Shown piece after piece: positions 7,777-15,587 of a stretch of DNA of 24,004 nt (position 1 is the first letter of the stretch; each line of letters starts with the position of its first letter). The position numbers and the translations under genes were made by a program. The notes beneath the pieces are model-generated. The model ran no database searches. It was not told the origin of the DNA and saw only the letters and a program-made list of their open reading frames with translations. Origin of the DNA: Thiopontia sp964416755 (GTDB lineage: Bacteria; Pseudomonadota; Gammaproteobacteria; GCF-002020875); assembly GCA_964416755.1 (NCBI GenBank), contig CAYQFH010000034.1:1-24004 (forward strand). Reading direction: 5' to 3'.

Positions 7777-7806
7777 ATTAGATTTGATATATATCAAAAT
7801 AACCAA
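7777..7806 (-). promoter_or_regulatory. candidate sigma70 promoter for the cox operon
   Basis: On the minus strand: -35 TTGGTT (7801-7806), 18-base spacer, -10 TCTAAT (7777-7782). An upstream alternative is TTGTGC-N17-GATACT. The whole 7697-7930 stretch is AT-rich and holds no gene. The coxB leader from this promoter would be about 75 bases. The spacer contains the FNR-like box listed separately. Called by eye. Confidence 0.5.
7784..7797. promoter_or_regulatory. FNR/Anr-type operator
   Basis: Perfect palindrome TTGAT-ATAT-ATCAA, an exact match to the FNR/Anr consensus TTGATN4ATCAA. It lies between the -35 and -10 of the candidate cox promoter, a position where FNR-type proteins usually repress. 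This suggests the oxidase is switched off without oxygen. If the true promoter lies elsewhere, activation cannot be excluded. Confidence 0.72.
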
Positions 7807-7931
7807 TCTTTTCGAGTATCCTGAAAACCGCTTTCAAGCACAATATTTTTTATAAGTATTTTTTTAATTAAAGATCAATAAAACCTATAAGATCACCGCC
7901 ATCGGAACTGTCTCACAACTTTCTGCTCCAC

Positions 7932-7970
7932 AAAAAAAGGGTTGCAGCACTTCGCTACAACCCCTTTTTT
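7932..7970 (-). terminator. intrinsic terminator of metY
   Basis: Ten-base stem (7939-7948 with 7954-7963) and 5-base loop, flanked by A-run and T-run. Read on the minus strand, one position is a G-U wobble rather than a mismatch and the stem is followed by seven Ts, which fits termination of metY 17 bases after its stop. The flanks are symmetrical enough for some activity in the other direction. Confidence 0.88.
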
Positions 7971-7986
7971 CAGCTCTCTTTATCGC

Positions 7987-9261
7987 TTATGAAACAGCGT
8001 CCAGCGCCTGACTCACATCGGCAATAATGTCTTCGATATTTTCGATACCAACCGAGATACGCACCAGATCAGTAGAGACTCCGGCAGTTGCCAGCTCACC
8101 CTCATTCAGCTGACGGTGAGTGGTCGATGCAGGATGGCAGGCAAGTGACTTGGCATCACCAATGTTAACCAGCCGCAGGATCATCTGCAGTGCATCGATA
8201 AACTGGGTACCTGCCTCCAGCCCACCCTCAACACCAAAACTGAGAATACCGGAAGCCTTGCCACCCGTGATCTTCTGGCAAGTTGCGTTGTAGGGGCTAT
8301 TCTCCAGAGCTGCATAGTTGACCCAGTTCACCTTGGGGTGGTTGCTGAGATAGTCCGCCAGCTTTTCTGCATTCTCGCAGTGGCGTTCCATGCGCAACCC
8401 CAACGTCTCCAATCCCTGCAGAATTAGAAAAGCGTTATGGGGAGAGATCGCTGCACCGGTATTACGCAGTGGCACTACACGACAACGTCCGATATAGGCC
8501 GCAGGCCCCAGCGCCTCGGTATAGACTACACCATGATAGGAGGGGTCAGGCTCATTCAACATCGGGAAACGCTGTCTGTTGGCCGCCCAGTCAAACTTGC
8601 CTGAATCGATAATAATGCCTCCAATGGAGTTGCCATGGCCTCCAATATATTTAGTCAGCGAATGAATCACGATATCGGCACCCAACTCAATGGGGCGACA
8701 AAGATAGGGGGTTGCCACCGTGTTGTCCACCATCAACGGTACACCATGACGGTGGGCGATCTCTGCCAGCTTCTCGATATCAACCACATTGCCTGCCGGA
8801 TTGCCGATTGACTCACAGAAAATGGCGCGGGTGTTTTCATCAATCGCCTGCTCAAAGCCCGTATAGTCCTCAGCCGAGACCATGCGCACCTCAATCCCCT
8901 GACGCGGGAAGGTGTGGGCAAAGAGGTTATAGGTTCCCCCGTAGAGCTGACTGGTACTGACGATGTTAGTACCCACTTCGCAGATCGACTGGATCGCATA
9001 GGTGATTGCTGCCATGCCAGAGGCAAGTGCGAGACCACCGATTCCTCCCTCCATTGCTGCCAGCCGCTGCTCCAACACATCGGTAGTGGGGTTCATGATG
9101 CGGGTGTAGATATTACCTGGCACCTTCAGATCAAACAGATCTGCACCATGCTGGGTATTGTCAAACGTGTAGGAGGTGGTCTGATAGATCGGTACCGCTG
9201 CCGACTTGGTGGTCGCTTCGGGCTCATACCCATGGTGCAGCGCTAGAGATTCGAGTTTCAT
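7987..9261 (-). CDS. metY: O-acetylhomoserine (thiol)-lyase, PLP enzyme
   Basis: 424-residue Cys/Met-metabolism PLP enzyme. The cofactor lysine is K204 in HSLTKYIGGHG; other family marks are YTRIMNPTT (52-60), the ALASGMAAI phosphate-binding segment (78-86) and MVDNTVATPY (177-186). The long form, with the GKFDW...FP insert after the lysine, fits O-acetylhomoserine sulfhydrylase better than the roughly 390-residue cystathionine gamma-synthases. It makes homocysteine from O-acetylhomoserine and sulfide, a direct sulfide-assimilation route to methionine. ATG 9261 is preceded by AAGGAAG. No SAM riboswitch was recognised in the 128 bases upstream. Confidence 0.93.
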   Translation of the reverse strand: MKLESLALHHGYEPEATTKSAAVPIYQTTSYTFDNTQHGADLFDLKVPGNIYTRIMNPTTDVLEQRLAAMEGGIGGLALASGMAAITYAIQSICEVGTNIVSTSQLYGGTYNLFAHTFPRQGIEVRMVSAEDYTGFEQAIDENTRAIFCESIGNPAGNVVDIEKLAEIAHRHGVPLMVDNTVATPYLCRPIELGADIVIHSLTKYIGGHGNSIGGIIIDSGKFDWAANRQRFPMLNEPDPSYHGVVYTEALGPAAYIGRCRVVPLRNTGAAISPHNAFLILQGLETLGLRMERHCENAEKLADYLSNHPKVNWVNYAALENSPYNATCQKITGGKASGILSFGVEGGLEAGTQFIDALQMILRLVNIGDAKSLACHPASTTHRQLNEGELATAGVSTDLVRISVGIENIEDIIADVSQALDAVS

Positions 9262-9281
9262 CGGTTCTTCCTTTGGTATCT

Positions 9282-9299
9282 GGTAACTGAATGGTTACC
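9282..9299. repeat. inverted repeat just upstream of metY
   Basis: GGTAAC (9282-9287), 6-base spacer, GTTACC (9294-9299), perfect over 6 bp, ending about 20 bases before the metY ATG. It could be an operator or a small 5'-leader hairpin near the ribosome-binding site. No specific regulator is recognised. Confidence 0.35.
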
Positions 9300-9389
9300 T
9301 GTTGTTCTTGTTGGAAGATCGATACTAACAGAGCCACTAATACCGTTTTTCAATAGCAGCTATCAGCGATACTATGAAAAAGTTGAGGA

Positions 9390-9809
9390 TCAGTTGGAGT
9401 TGAACTTCTCCATCAACTTGGTGAGATCGGGTTCCGACTTCGGCTTTTTCGCTTTACGCTTGCGTGGCACAAACTTTATCCCCCGCTCTTTGAGCTGCTC
9501 AATTGCCTGCTTTGACTCCTCTTCACTCACCTTCTCGGTGAACTCTCCCTCCAGATCAACACGCATCCAGCGCTTGGCAACCTGATAAAGATACTTGGTC
9601 TGGCTGGTATACCAGTGCATGAATGTGCCAAACTCACGACTGGAGATACTGTACTGCTCTCTGAAGCCACGCTCGTTCATGGTCTTACTGATCCCCAGTG
9701 CCATCGGTGGAAGCGGCCCCTCACTCCTGAACAGCTTTGGTGCAAACTCCTGTGCTTGTACCAGAATTTCGCTGTACCGCTCCCGTGTCAATTTGAATTT
9801 CTTTGCCAC
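9390..9809 (-). CDS. ProQ/FinO-domain RNA-binding protein
   Basis: 139 residues. The middle (about 15-110) fits the ProQ/FinO RNA-chaperone fold: an ILVQAQEFAPKLFRSEG helix region, then PLPPMALGISKTM, and a WYTSQTKYLYQVAKRWMRVDLEG segment. The C-terminus is a Lys/Arg-rich tail (VPRKRKAKKPKSEPD). Members bind structured ends of small RNAs and mRNAs. It is much shorter than E. coli ProQ (232 residues), lacking the long linker and C-terminal domain. GTG 9809 is the start, with AGGA 9 bases upstream. It lies 13 bases after the SPOR gene and is probably cotranscribed with argS. Family confident, exact role unknown. Confidence 0.78.
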   Translation of the reverse strand: MAKKFKLTRERYSEILVQAQEFAPKLFRSEGPLPPMALGISKTMNERGFREQYSISSREFGTFMHWYTSQTKYLYQVAKRWMRVDLEGEFTEKVSEEESKQAIEQLKERGIKFVPRKRKAKKPKSEPDLTKLMEKFNSN

Positions 9810-9822
9810 TTGTCAATCCTGC

Positions 9823-10431
9823 TTAACGTGAACTCGGTTTATACTTTTTGAGAAAAGAGTTGTAACCCGCTTTCTTCAGCTGTGCCTGCTGATGCTCTGC
9901 ACTGGAGAAACTCTGAAACGGGCCAACATTGACGCGATAGAGTGCCCCTTTGGCACTCTGAATGGTATCGATCTGAACACTCTCCACCCCCATCAAAATC
10001 AGTTCTGCCTTGTGCTTCTCAGCAGAATCGAGGCGGCTGAACGCTCCCATCTGAATCAGGTAGTTCCCTGTAGGTGCACTCCTGGCCGATTTGGCGATAG
10101 AGACCGGACGCTCCTTTTTCTCACGCGATTTGGCCGCAGGCCTTGGCCTTGCAGTCGGTTTACGCTCCTCCACACCCGTGTACTCCTCCTCCGGCAACAT
10201 CGAGAAGAAGTCGAAATGGAACTGATCATCGACCTTGGCCTTGCTCGTCTTTTGCTCTACCCTGGGCTTCGGTTTCAGCGCCTGCCTGGCAGCCGCTTCC
10301 ACCTCGCTACTGCTGTTCTTGAGCCAGTAGAGATAACCACTGAACAGCCCTACGGCAACCACCACAAGAAACAGCAATCCCCCTCCAGAGAGGTAGCCTT
10401 GCTGTGATCGCTGCACAGGATGGCCTCTCAC
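9823..10431 (-). CDS. SPOR-domain cell-division-type membrane protein (FtsN-like)
   Basis: 202 residues: short cytoplasmic N-terminus, one membrane helix (about 16-37), a Pro/Lys/Arg/Glu-rich linker (45-120) and a C-terminal SPOR domain (about 122-198: GNYLIQMGAFSRLDSAEKHK ... YRVNVGPFQSFSSAEHQQ). SPOR domains bind denuded septal peptidoglycan. Topology and position after argS are those of gammaproteobacterial FtsN-like proteins, but N-terminal FtsN motifs were not confirmed. GTG 10431 is the start, 3 bases after the argS stop, with its ribosome-binding site GGAGGAG inside the last argS codons. Confidence 0.88.
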   Translation of the reverse strand: MRGHPVQRSQQGYLSGGGLLFLVVVAVGLFSGYLYWLKNSSSEVEAAARQALKPKPRVEQKTSKAKVDDQFHFDFFSMLPEEEYTGVEERKPTARPRPAAKSREKKERPVSIAKSARSAPTGNYLIQMGAFSRLDSAEKHKAELILMGVESVQIDTIQSAKGALYRVNVGPFQSFSSAEHQQAQLKKAGYNSFLKKYKPSSR

Positions 10432-10434
10432 GCT

Positions 10435-12195
10435 CTACATCTCCTCCGGAGCAGAGACGCCCAGAATCGCAAGGCCGTTGACAAAGACCTGGCGTGCCGT
10501 ATTGATCAGAGTGAGACGAGCATTGCGCAGCGCCTGATTTTCCACAATGAAGTGGTGGCTGTTGTAGTAGGTGTGCAGCTCATGGGCCAGATCACGCAGA
10601 TAGTGGGCCAGCTGATGTGGCTCACGCTGCAACGCAGCCCCCTCCAGCAGTTCAGGATATTTGGAGATCGCCACCATCAGCAGCTTCTCATGCTCCTCAA
10701 CCAGCAGGCTGAAGCTGTTCAACCCCTCTTCACGATCCCAACTCATCCCCTTTTCGGCCAGCTGTCTCATCACACTGTGGATTCGGGCATGGGCGTACTG
10801 GATGTAGTAGACCGGATTCTCCGACGACTGTGAGACGGCCAGATCGAGGTCAAAATCCATGTGTTGCTCACTCTTGCGCAACACATAGAAGAAGCGGGCC
10901 GCATCGTTCCCCACCTCATCCCGTAGTTCACGCAGGGTGACAAAGGAGCCACTACGAGTCGACATCTGTACCTTCTCTCCGCCCCGGAAGAGAGAGGCGA
11001 ACTGCACCAGCAGTACCTCAAGAGTATCCGCCTCCTGCCCCATTGCGGTCAGTGCGGCACGTACACGCGGCACATAACCGTGGTGGTCGGCACCCCAAAT
11101 GTCGATCATCTTGTCATAGCCGCGCTGCAGCTTGTTCATGTGGTAGGCGATATCGGAGGCGAAGTAGGTCTTCAACCCGTTGTCACGCACCACCACACGA
11201 TCCTTCTCATCGCCATAGTCGGTGGAGCGGAACCAGAGCGCCCCCTTCTCTTCGTAGATATCACCACTCGCCTGCAGCTTCTCGATTGCCTGGTCGACAG
11301 TCTGGTCGTCCATCAGTGACTGCTCGGAGAACCACTCATCGTACTCCACTCCGAATTCAGACAAGTCCTGACGAATCTCACCCAGAATTGCTTCCAGTGC
11401 TGCACCATGTATCTGCCTGTAGAGGTCACCGCCGAGCAGTGCTCGCGCTTGCTCGATAATGCCGTCGATATGCAGCTCCTTATCGCCACCAACTGGTTCA
11501 TCAGCAGGTACACCCTCCATTACTGCAGCGATGGGGTGACGGAAGATCTCGCCCTGCTCACGGTGCAGGGTGGCAGCAATATCCCAGATATAGTCGCCCT
11601 GATAACCGTTGCTGGGGAAGGTGACCGCCTCTCCACAGAGGTCGAGGTAACGCAGCCAGACACTGGCTGCAAGAATATCCATCTGTCGACCGGCATCATT
11701 GACATAGTACTCACGATGGAGATCGTAACCGGCAGCCTTCAACAGATTTGCCGTTGCTGCGCCATAGGCGGCACCACGACCATGGCCGACATGGAGTGGC
11801 CCAGTGGGGTTGGCAGAGACGTACTCCATCAACACCTTCTGCCCGGCACCCACCTGACTCTCGCCAAAGTGTTCTCCCTGTTCGAATACCTGCGCAATCA
11901 CCGCACCATAGGCAGCATCGGAGAGAAAGAAGTTGATAAAGCCAGGGCCTGCAATCTCAATCTTCACCACCAGTTCATTGCCACTCAACGCATCTACCAC
12001 CAACTGCGCCAACTCTCGAGGGTTACGCTTCGCCTGTTTCGCCAGTACCATTGCCACATTGGTCGCAAAGTCACCATGGCTGAGATCACGGGTACGTTCA
12101 ATCATGACACTTGGAATAGTCTCCAGTTCCAAGGTTCCAGTATCGTGTAGTTGGGTCAGGGCAGCCTCGACCAGCTGCTGTAGTTGGGTCTTCAT
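10435..12195 (-). CDS. argS: arginyl-tRNA synthetase
   Basis: 586-residue class Ia synthetase charging tRNA-Arg. The N-terminal tRNA-D-loop-binding domain (about 1-105) is followed by the HIGH-type motif at 135-138 (HVGHGRGAAYG), a Rossmann core, a degenerate KMSKS-type loop (VQMSTRSGSF) as usual for ArgRS, and a helical anticodon-binding domain ending in a typical ArgRS C-terminus. ATG 12195 is preferred over the adjacent in-frame TTG at 12198. No clear Shine-Dalgarno is seen. Downstream SPOR and ProQ-like genes follow closely. Confidence 0.97.
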   Translation of the reverse strand: MKTQLQQLVEAALTQLHDTGTLELETIPSVMIERTRDLSHGDFATNVAMVLAKQAKRNPRELAQLVVDALSGNELVVKIEIAGPGFINFFLSDAAYGAVIAQVFEQGEHFGESQVGAGQKVLMEYVSANPTGPLHVGHGRGAAYGAATANLLKAAGYDLHREYYVNDAGRQMDILAASVWLRYLDLCGEAVTFPSNGYQGDYIWDIAATLHREQGEIFRHPIAAVMEGVPADEPVGGDKELHIDGIIEQARALLGGDLYRQIHGAALEAILGEIRQDLSEFGVEYDEWFSEQSLMDDQTVDQAIEKLQASGDIYEEKGALWFRSTDYGDEKDRVVVRDNGLKTYFASDIAYHMNKLQRGYDKMIDIWGADHHGYVPRVRAALTAMGQEADTLEVLLVQFASLFRGGEKVQMSTRSGSFVTLRELRDEVGNDAARFFYVLRKSEQHMDFDLDLAVSQSSENPVYYIQYAHARIHSVMRQLAEKGMSWDREEGLNSFSLLVEEHEKLLMVAISKYPELLEGAALQREPHQLAHYLRDLAHELHTYYNSHHFIVENQALRNARLTLINTARQVFVNGLAILGVSAPEEM

Positions 12196-12219
12196 CAATT
12201 CTAAATGCTGTTTTTGAAA

Positions 12220-12339
12220 TTACTCTGCCTGAAGCGGAAAGCGCTCCGGGTGCTCAATCAGTGATTCGATCTGTTTCAGTTAGATGCGTGAATAACGGCA
12301 ATTATGAGCGACTTTAATCACCGGTTCCAGCGCAACTAA
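12220..12339 (-). pseudogene. possible short gene remnant between DJ-1 gene and argS
   Basis: On the minus strand one frame reads about 40 codons with a single internal TAA (12280-12282). After it the frame gives LKQIESLIEHPERFPLQAE and a TAA at 12220-12222, 24 bases before the argS ATG. The amino-acid composition is coding-like but there is no start codon with a ribosome-binding site. It could be the C-terminal remnant of a lost gene or chance. No family is recognised. Confidence 0.25.
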
Positions 12340-12884
12340 CGAACTAATGGGGTTTCCACCTGCTCCCGCTTCTCGGCCCCCAGCAACAGCTCAATCAGCT
12401 CCAGCGCAAAGTCCATTGCGGTACCCGGTCCACGCGAGGTGACCACCTTACCATCAGTCACCACATCAACGCCCTCAACCACGTTTGCGCTGCTCTCCTT
12501 GAGGAAACCGGGGTAGCTGGTCGCCTCTTTCCCCTCCAACAGTCCGACGTCGGCCAGCACCTTGGGGGCCGCACAGATCGCCGCAGTGTATCTCCCCTCT
12601 GCCGCCATCTGCTGTAGCAGTTGTCGAATACGCGGGTCAGCATTGAGATGGTCGGCACCAGGCATCCCACCCGGCAATACCACCATCTGATATTCCTGCT
12701 GCAGGGCCTGATCCAGTGTCATATCAGCAATATGCACTGTATTGCGACTGGCACAAATGGGACCATCCTCCAGTCCTGCCACCACCACTTCGATCTCCGC
12801 ACGACGCAACAGATCGATGATGGTGATCGCCTCCAACTCCTCAAATCCCTCGGCCAGTGGAACCAGTACAGTAGGGTGAGACAT
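12336..12884 (-). CDS. DJ-1/PfpI family protein, YajL-like
   Basis: 182 residues of the DJ-1/ThiJ/PfpI fold. The nucleophile-elbow cysteine is C104 in AAICAAPKVLAD, and the partner glutamate is E15 or E16 in EGFEELEAI. The sequence resembles bacterial YajL (oxidative-stress protein/chaperone, with disputed deglycase activity) through PGGMPGADHL and TSRGPGTAMDFALELIELL. ATG 12884 has AGGA upstream. It lies 11 bases after ctpA on the same strand and is probably cotranscribed. Substrate not predictable from sequence. Confidence 0.9.
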   Translation of the reverse strand: MSHPTVLVPLAEGFEELEAITIIDLLRRAEIEVVVAGLEDGPICASRNTVHIADMTLDQALQQEYQMVVLPGGMPGADHLNADPRIRQLLQQMAAEGRYTAAICAAPKVLADVGLLEGKEATSYPGFLKESSANVVEGVDVVTDGKVVTSRGPGTAMDFALELIELLLGAEKREQVETPLVR

Positions 12885-12895
12885 TTATGAGTATC

Positions 12896-14239
12896 CTATT
12901 TGGATGATTGAACCAGATGTAGCCCCTTCAACATATTAAGGGCCTCAAACAGCATGAAATCCTTTTCAGCAAGATTCTCCTCCTCTGCTTCAGACTCCTT
13001 CTCTTCATCTTCAGACTTTGCTTCACTGTCTTTCTTCTTGCCATCCTTGCCATTACTCAGATGCCCAGTCAGATCTTTTTCGGAGACACGGTGCTTTTTC
13101 TTCCCCTCTTTCTTCTCGATTTTCAGATCAGTCAGAATGATATCGGGCACAATCCCCTCCGCCTGAATGGAGCGGCCCGATGGGGTGTAGTAGAGCGCCG
13201 TGGTCATCTTCAGTGCTGCACCACCACGCATCGGCATGATAGTCTGTACTGAACCCTTTCCAAAGGTGTGAGAGCCCATAATCACTGCACGTTTGTGGTC
13301 CTGCAGTGCACCGGAGACGATCTCCGAGGCGGAGGCGGAACCGTTATTGACCAAAACAACAATCGGTGCGCCATCAAGGACATCATCGGCATCGGCCTCA
13401 AACTTGACTGAGGAGTCTCCGACACGACCATCCGTGTAGACCACCAGCCCATCGGTCAGGAAGGCATCGGAGACACTGACTGCAGCACTCAACACACCAC
13501 CGGGGTTATTGCGCAGGTCGAGCACCAGCCCTTTGAGTTTGTTGCCATCGTTCTCCTCATCGATCAGCTCATCGATCATTGCCTGCATGCTATCGCCGGT
13601 GTTAACCTGGAACTGACTGATACGAATGTAGCCGAAACCCTCCTCCAGCATCTTGCTCTTGACACTACGGATACGGATCACGTCACGAATGATATTAACC
13701 GTCAGCGCCTGATCCTCTCCCTTACGTACCACTGTCAATTCAATCTTGGTACCCACCTTGCCACGCATTTTCTTGACCGCCTCGTTCAAGGTCATCCCCT
13801 GTACCGCAGTGCCATCGATACGGATGATCAGATCACCCGCCTTCATCCCGGCGCGCTCTGCCGGGGTATCATCAATTGGCGAGATCACCTTGACGAAACC
13901 ATCTTCCATCCCCACCTCGATGCCGAGACCACCAAACTCCCCCTTGGTGCTCACCTGCAACTGATCATGTGCCTCTGGCAACAGATAAGCCGAATGTGGA
14001 TCAAGCTTGCTCACCATCCCCTGAATGGCGTTGTTGAGCAGCTCCTTGCCATCGACCTCCTCCACATACTTCTTCTTGATCTCACTGTAGACCTGGCTGA
14101 AGGCACGCAGCTCCTCCAACGGCAGTGGCATCTCCACCTCTTCTGACTTGCTGGCCAATACCGTACGCTCAACCGCCAGCGAAACGCCTAGTAGCAGGCC
14201 TGTCAACAGAATAAGAATGTCACGTGCTTTTGTCTTCAT
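12896..14239 (-). CDS. carboxy-terminal processing protease (S41)
   Basis: 447-residue periplasmic serine protease of the CtpA group. Order: uncleaved or cleaved signal helix (8-24), N-terminal helical part, PDZ domain (about 95-180, GGLGIEVG ... IIRIDGT), then the S41 protease core with the Ser-Lys dyad S303 (NNGSASASEI) and K328 (HTFGKGSVQ). Residues 374-427 form a strongly charged Lys/Glu/Asp-rich stretch before a final helix, longer than I expect for the family. CtpA-type proteases trim envelope proteins and peptidoglycan hydrolases. No envC lies next to it; anmK is upstream, another cell-wall gene. ATG 14239 lacks a clear ribosome-binding site. Confidence 0.94.
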   Translation of the reverse strand: MKTKARDILILLTGLLLGVSLAVERTVLASKSEEVEMPLPLEELRAFSQVYSEIKKKYVEEVDGKELLNNAIQGMVSKLDPHSAYLLPEAHDQLQVSTKGEFGGLGIEVGMEDGFVKVISPIDDTPAERAGMKAGDLIIRIDGTAVQGMTLNEAVKKMRGKVGTKIELTVVRKGEDQALTVNIIRDVIRIRSVKSKMLEEGFGYIRISQFQVNTGDSMQAMIDELIDEENDGNKLKGLVLDLRNNPGGVLSAAVSVSDAFLTDGLVVYTDGRVGDSSVKFEADADDVLDGAPIVVLVNNGSASASEIVSGALQDHKRAVIMGSHTFGKGSVQTIMPMRGGAALKMTTALYYTPSGRSIQAEGIVPDIILTDLKIEKKEGKKKHRVSEKDLTGHLSNGKDGKKKDSEAKSEDEEKESEAEEENLAEKDFMLFEALNMLKGLHLVQSSK

Positions 14240-14277
14240 GAGCGTTGTGTCCAGTGAGGTGTGGATATCACAGAAAA

Positions 14278-14305
14278 ATATTAAGAAAACGAGAGTTTAT
14301 CTCAA
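14278..14305 (-). promoter_or_regulatory. candidate promoter for ctpA and the DJ-1 gene
   Basis: Minus strand: -35 TTGAGA (14300-14305), 16-base spacer, -10 TAATAT (14278-14283), within the 106-base anmK-ctpA gap. Predicted start near 14271, leader about 30 bases. Called by eye; spacing is slightly short. Confidence 0.38.
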
Positions 14306-14345
14306 CTTCTCTGGTAGCGGTAGCACCAGATATGGTGATGCAGCG

Positions 14346-15461
14346 TCAGTCAATTCCAGATACAGGGTAGATCCCCCCCAAAATCACCGGCTCCCTCGCT
14401 CCGGTCACAGAGGGGATGTTGCCAGAGAGACCATTCAAGGTCTGCCGGGCCAACCAAGCAAATGCCATCGCCTCCAGCCAGTCCGGATCCATACCTACCA
14501 CTACACTACTCTCTACCTGCCAACCGGGAAGGTGGTCGGCGATCCGTTCCAGCAGATAGCCATTGCGCGCACCACCACCACAAATCCAGAGTGATTTTTC
14601 TGTAACTGGCTGTAGGAAGAGGCTCTCTGCAATGGTCACTGCCGTCAACTCCACCAGTGTCGCAGCGACATCTTCCTCTGGCAGTGATGACACCTGCGCA
14701 TAGTAGTGATCAAACCATGCCCCATTGAAAGTCTCCCGTCCGGTGCTCTTGGGCGGTAGCTGATGGAAAAATGGCTCCCTACGCATCTCTGCCAATAACG
14801 GTTCCGAGATGGTGCCACTACGCGCAACGGCACCATCCCGATCCAGTGACTTGCCATAGGCACGATGCATCCAGTAGTCAATCAGTACATTGCCCGGCCC
14901 TGTATCAAAACCGATCACCTCCGTTTCCGGATCTGCCGACAATAGCGTGATGTTGGCCATCCCCCCAATATTGACCACTGCACCCCCAAGCCCCTGCAGA
15001 AACCAATGGTGGTAGGCAGGTGCCAGTGGAGCACCTTGTCCACCTGCTACCAAGTCACGACGACGAAAGTCGGCAACGGTGGTAATTCCTGTTTTTTGAG
15101 CAATGGTATTGGGGTCACCAATCTGCAGAGTAAACGGATGCTGCAACTCCGGTTCATGACGAATAGTCTGTCCGTGACTACCCACCGCGGTAATCTGCTC
15201 TGGCAATAGCCCAGCCTGATCTACCACCTGCAGAATCGCCTCCGCAAACAGCTGTCCCAACTCTACATCCAGCTGTCCCATGCGCTCAATCTCGCTCTCT
15301 CCCGGACTACAGAGATCAAGAATACGCTGTTTCAGATCTGACCCAATCGGAAGAGAGTGGGCCGCCACGCACTTCGGAGGAGAGATAGAGAAATCGGCAA
15401 CCGCCACATCGACCGCATCGATACTGGTGCCGGACATCAGACCTACATAGTAGTCACTCAT
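14346..15461 (-). CDS. anmK: anhydro-N-acetylmuramic acid kinase
   Basis: 371 residues. Phosphorylates and opens 1,6-anhydro-MurNAc to MurNAc-6-phosphate during peptidoglycan recycling. Family marks are the N-terminal ATP-binding GLMSGTSIDAVDVAV, GSHGQTIRH, ADFRRRDLVAGGQGAPLAPAYH, VNIGGMANIT, the GFDTGPGNVLIDYW segment and the late ICGGGARN. ATG 15461 matches known N-termini better than the in-frame GTG at 15473; neither has a strong ribosome-binding site. It follows the aminotransferase terminator, so it probably has its own promoter in 15474-15546. Confidence 0.95.
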   Translation of the reverse strand: MSDYYVGLMSGTSIDAVDVAVADFSISPPKCVAAHSLPIGSDLKQRILDLCSPGESEIERMGQLDVELGQLFAEAILQVVDQAGLLPEQITAVGSHGQTIRHEPELQHPFTLQIGDPNTIAQKTGITTVADFRRRDLVAGGQGAPLAPAYHHWFLQGLGGAVVNIGGMANITLLSADPETEVIGFDTGPGNVLIDYWMHRAYGKSLDRDGAVARSGTISEPLLAEMRREPFFHQLPPKSTGRETFNGAWFDHYYAQVSSLPEEDVAATLVELTAVTIAESLFLQPVTEKSLWICGGGARNGYLLERIADHLPGWQVESSVVVGMDPDWLEAMAFAWLARQTLNGLSGNIPSVTGAREPVILGGIYPVSGID

Positions 15462-15546
15462 GACTGATCGCACTCTATTGGAATCATTATGGCAATGATA
15501 ACAATACTCACAATTGGAGCACTGTTCTTGTATTACAGAATGCTAC

Positions 15547-15584
15547 AAAAAAGGGAGAGCACCTGGAACAATGCTCTCCCTTTT
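15547..15584 (-). terminator. intrinsic terminator of the aminotransferase gene
   Basis: Perfect 9-bp GC-rich stem (GGGAGAGCA 15553-15561 with TGCTCTCCC 15572-15580), 10-base loop, six Ts on the minus strand. It starts only a few bases after the aminotransferase stop codon. Confidence 0.92.
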
Positions 15585-15587
15585 CAT

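Noticed and set aside
15490..15512. ATCATT-N5-AATGAT palindrome upstream of anmK as a Fur box
   Set aside because: The half-sites are in the opposite order to the Fur consensus and anmK has no iron link.
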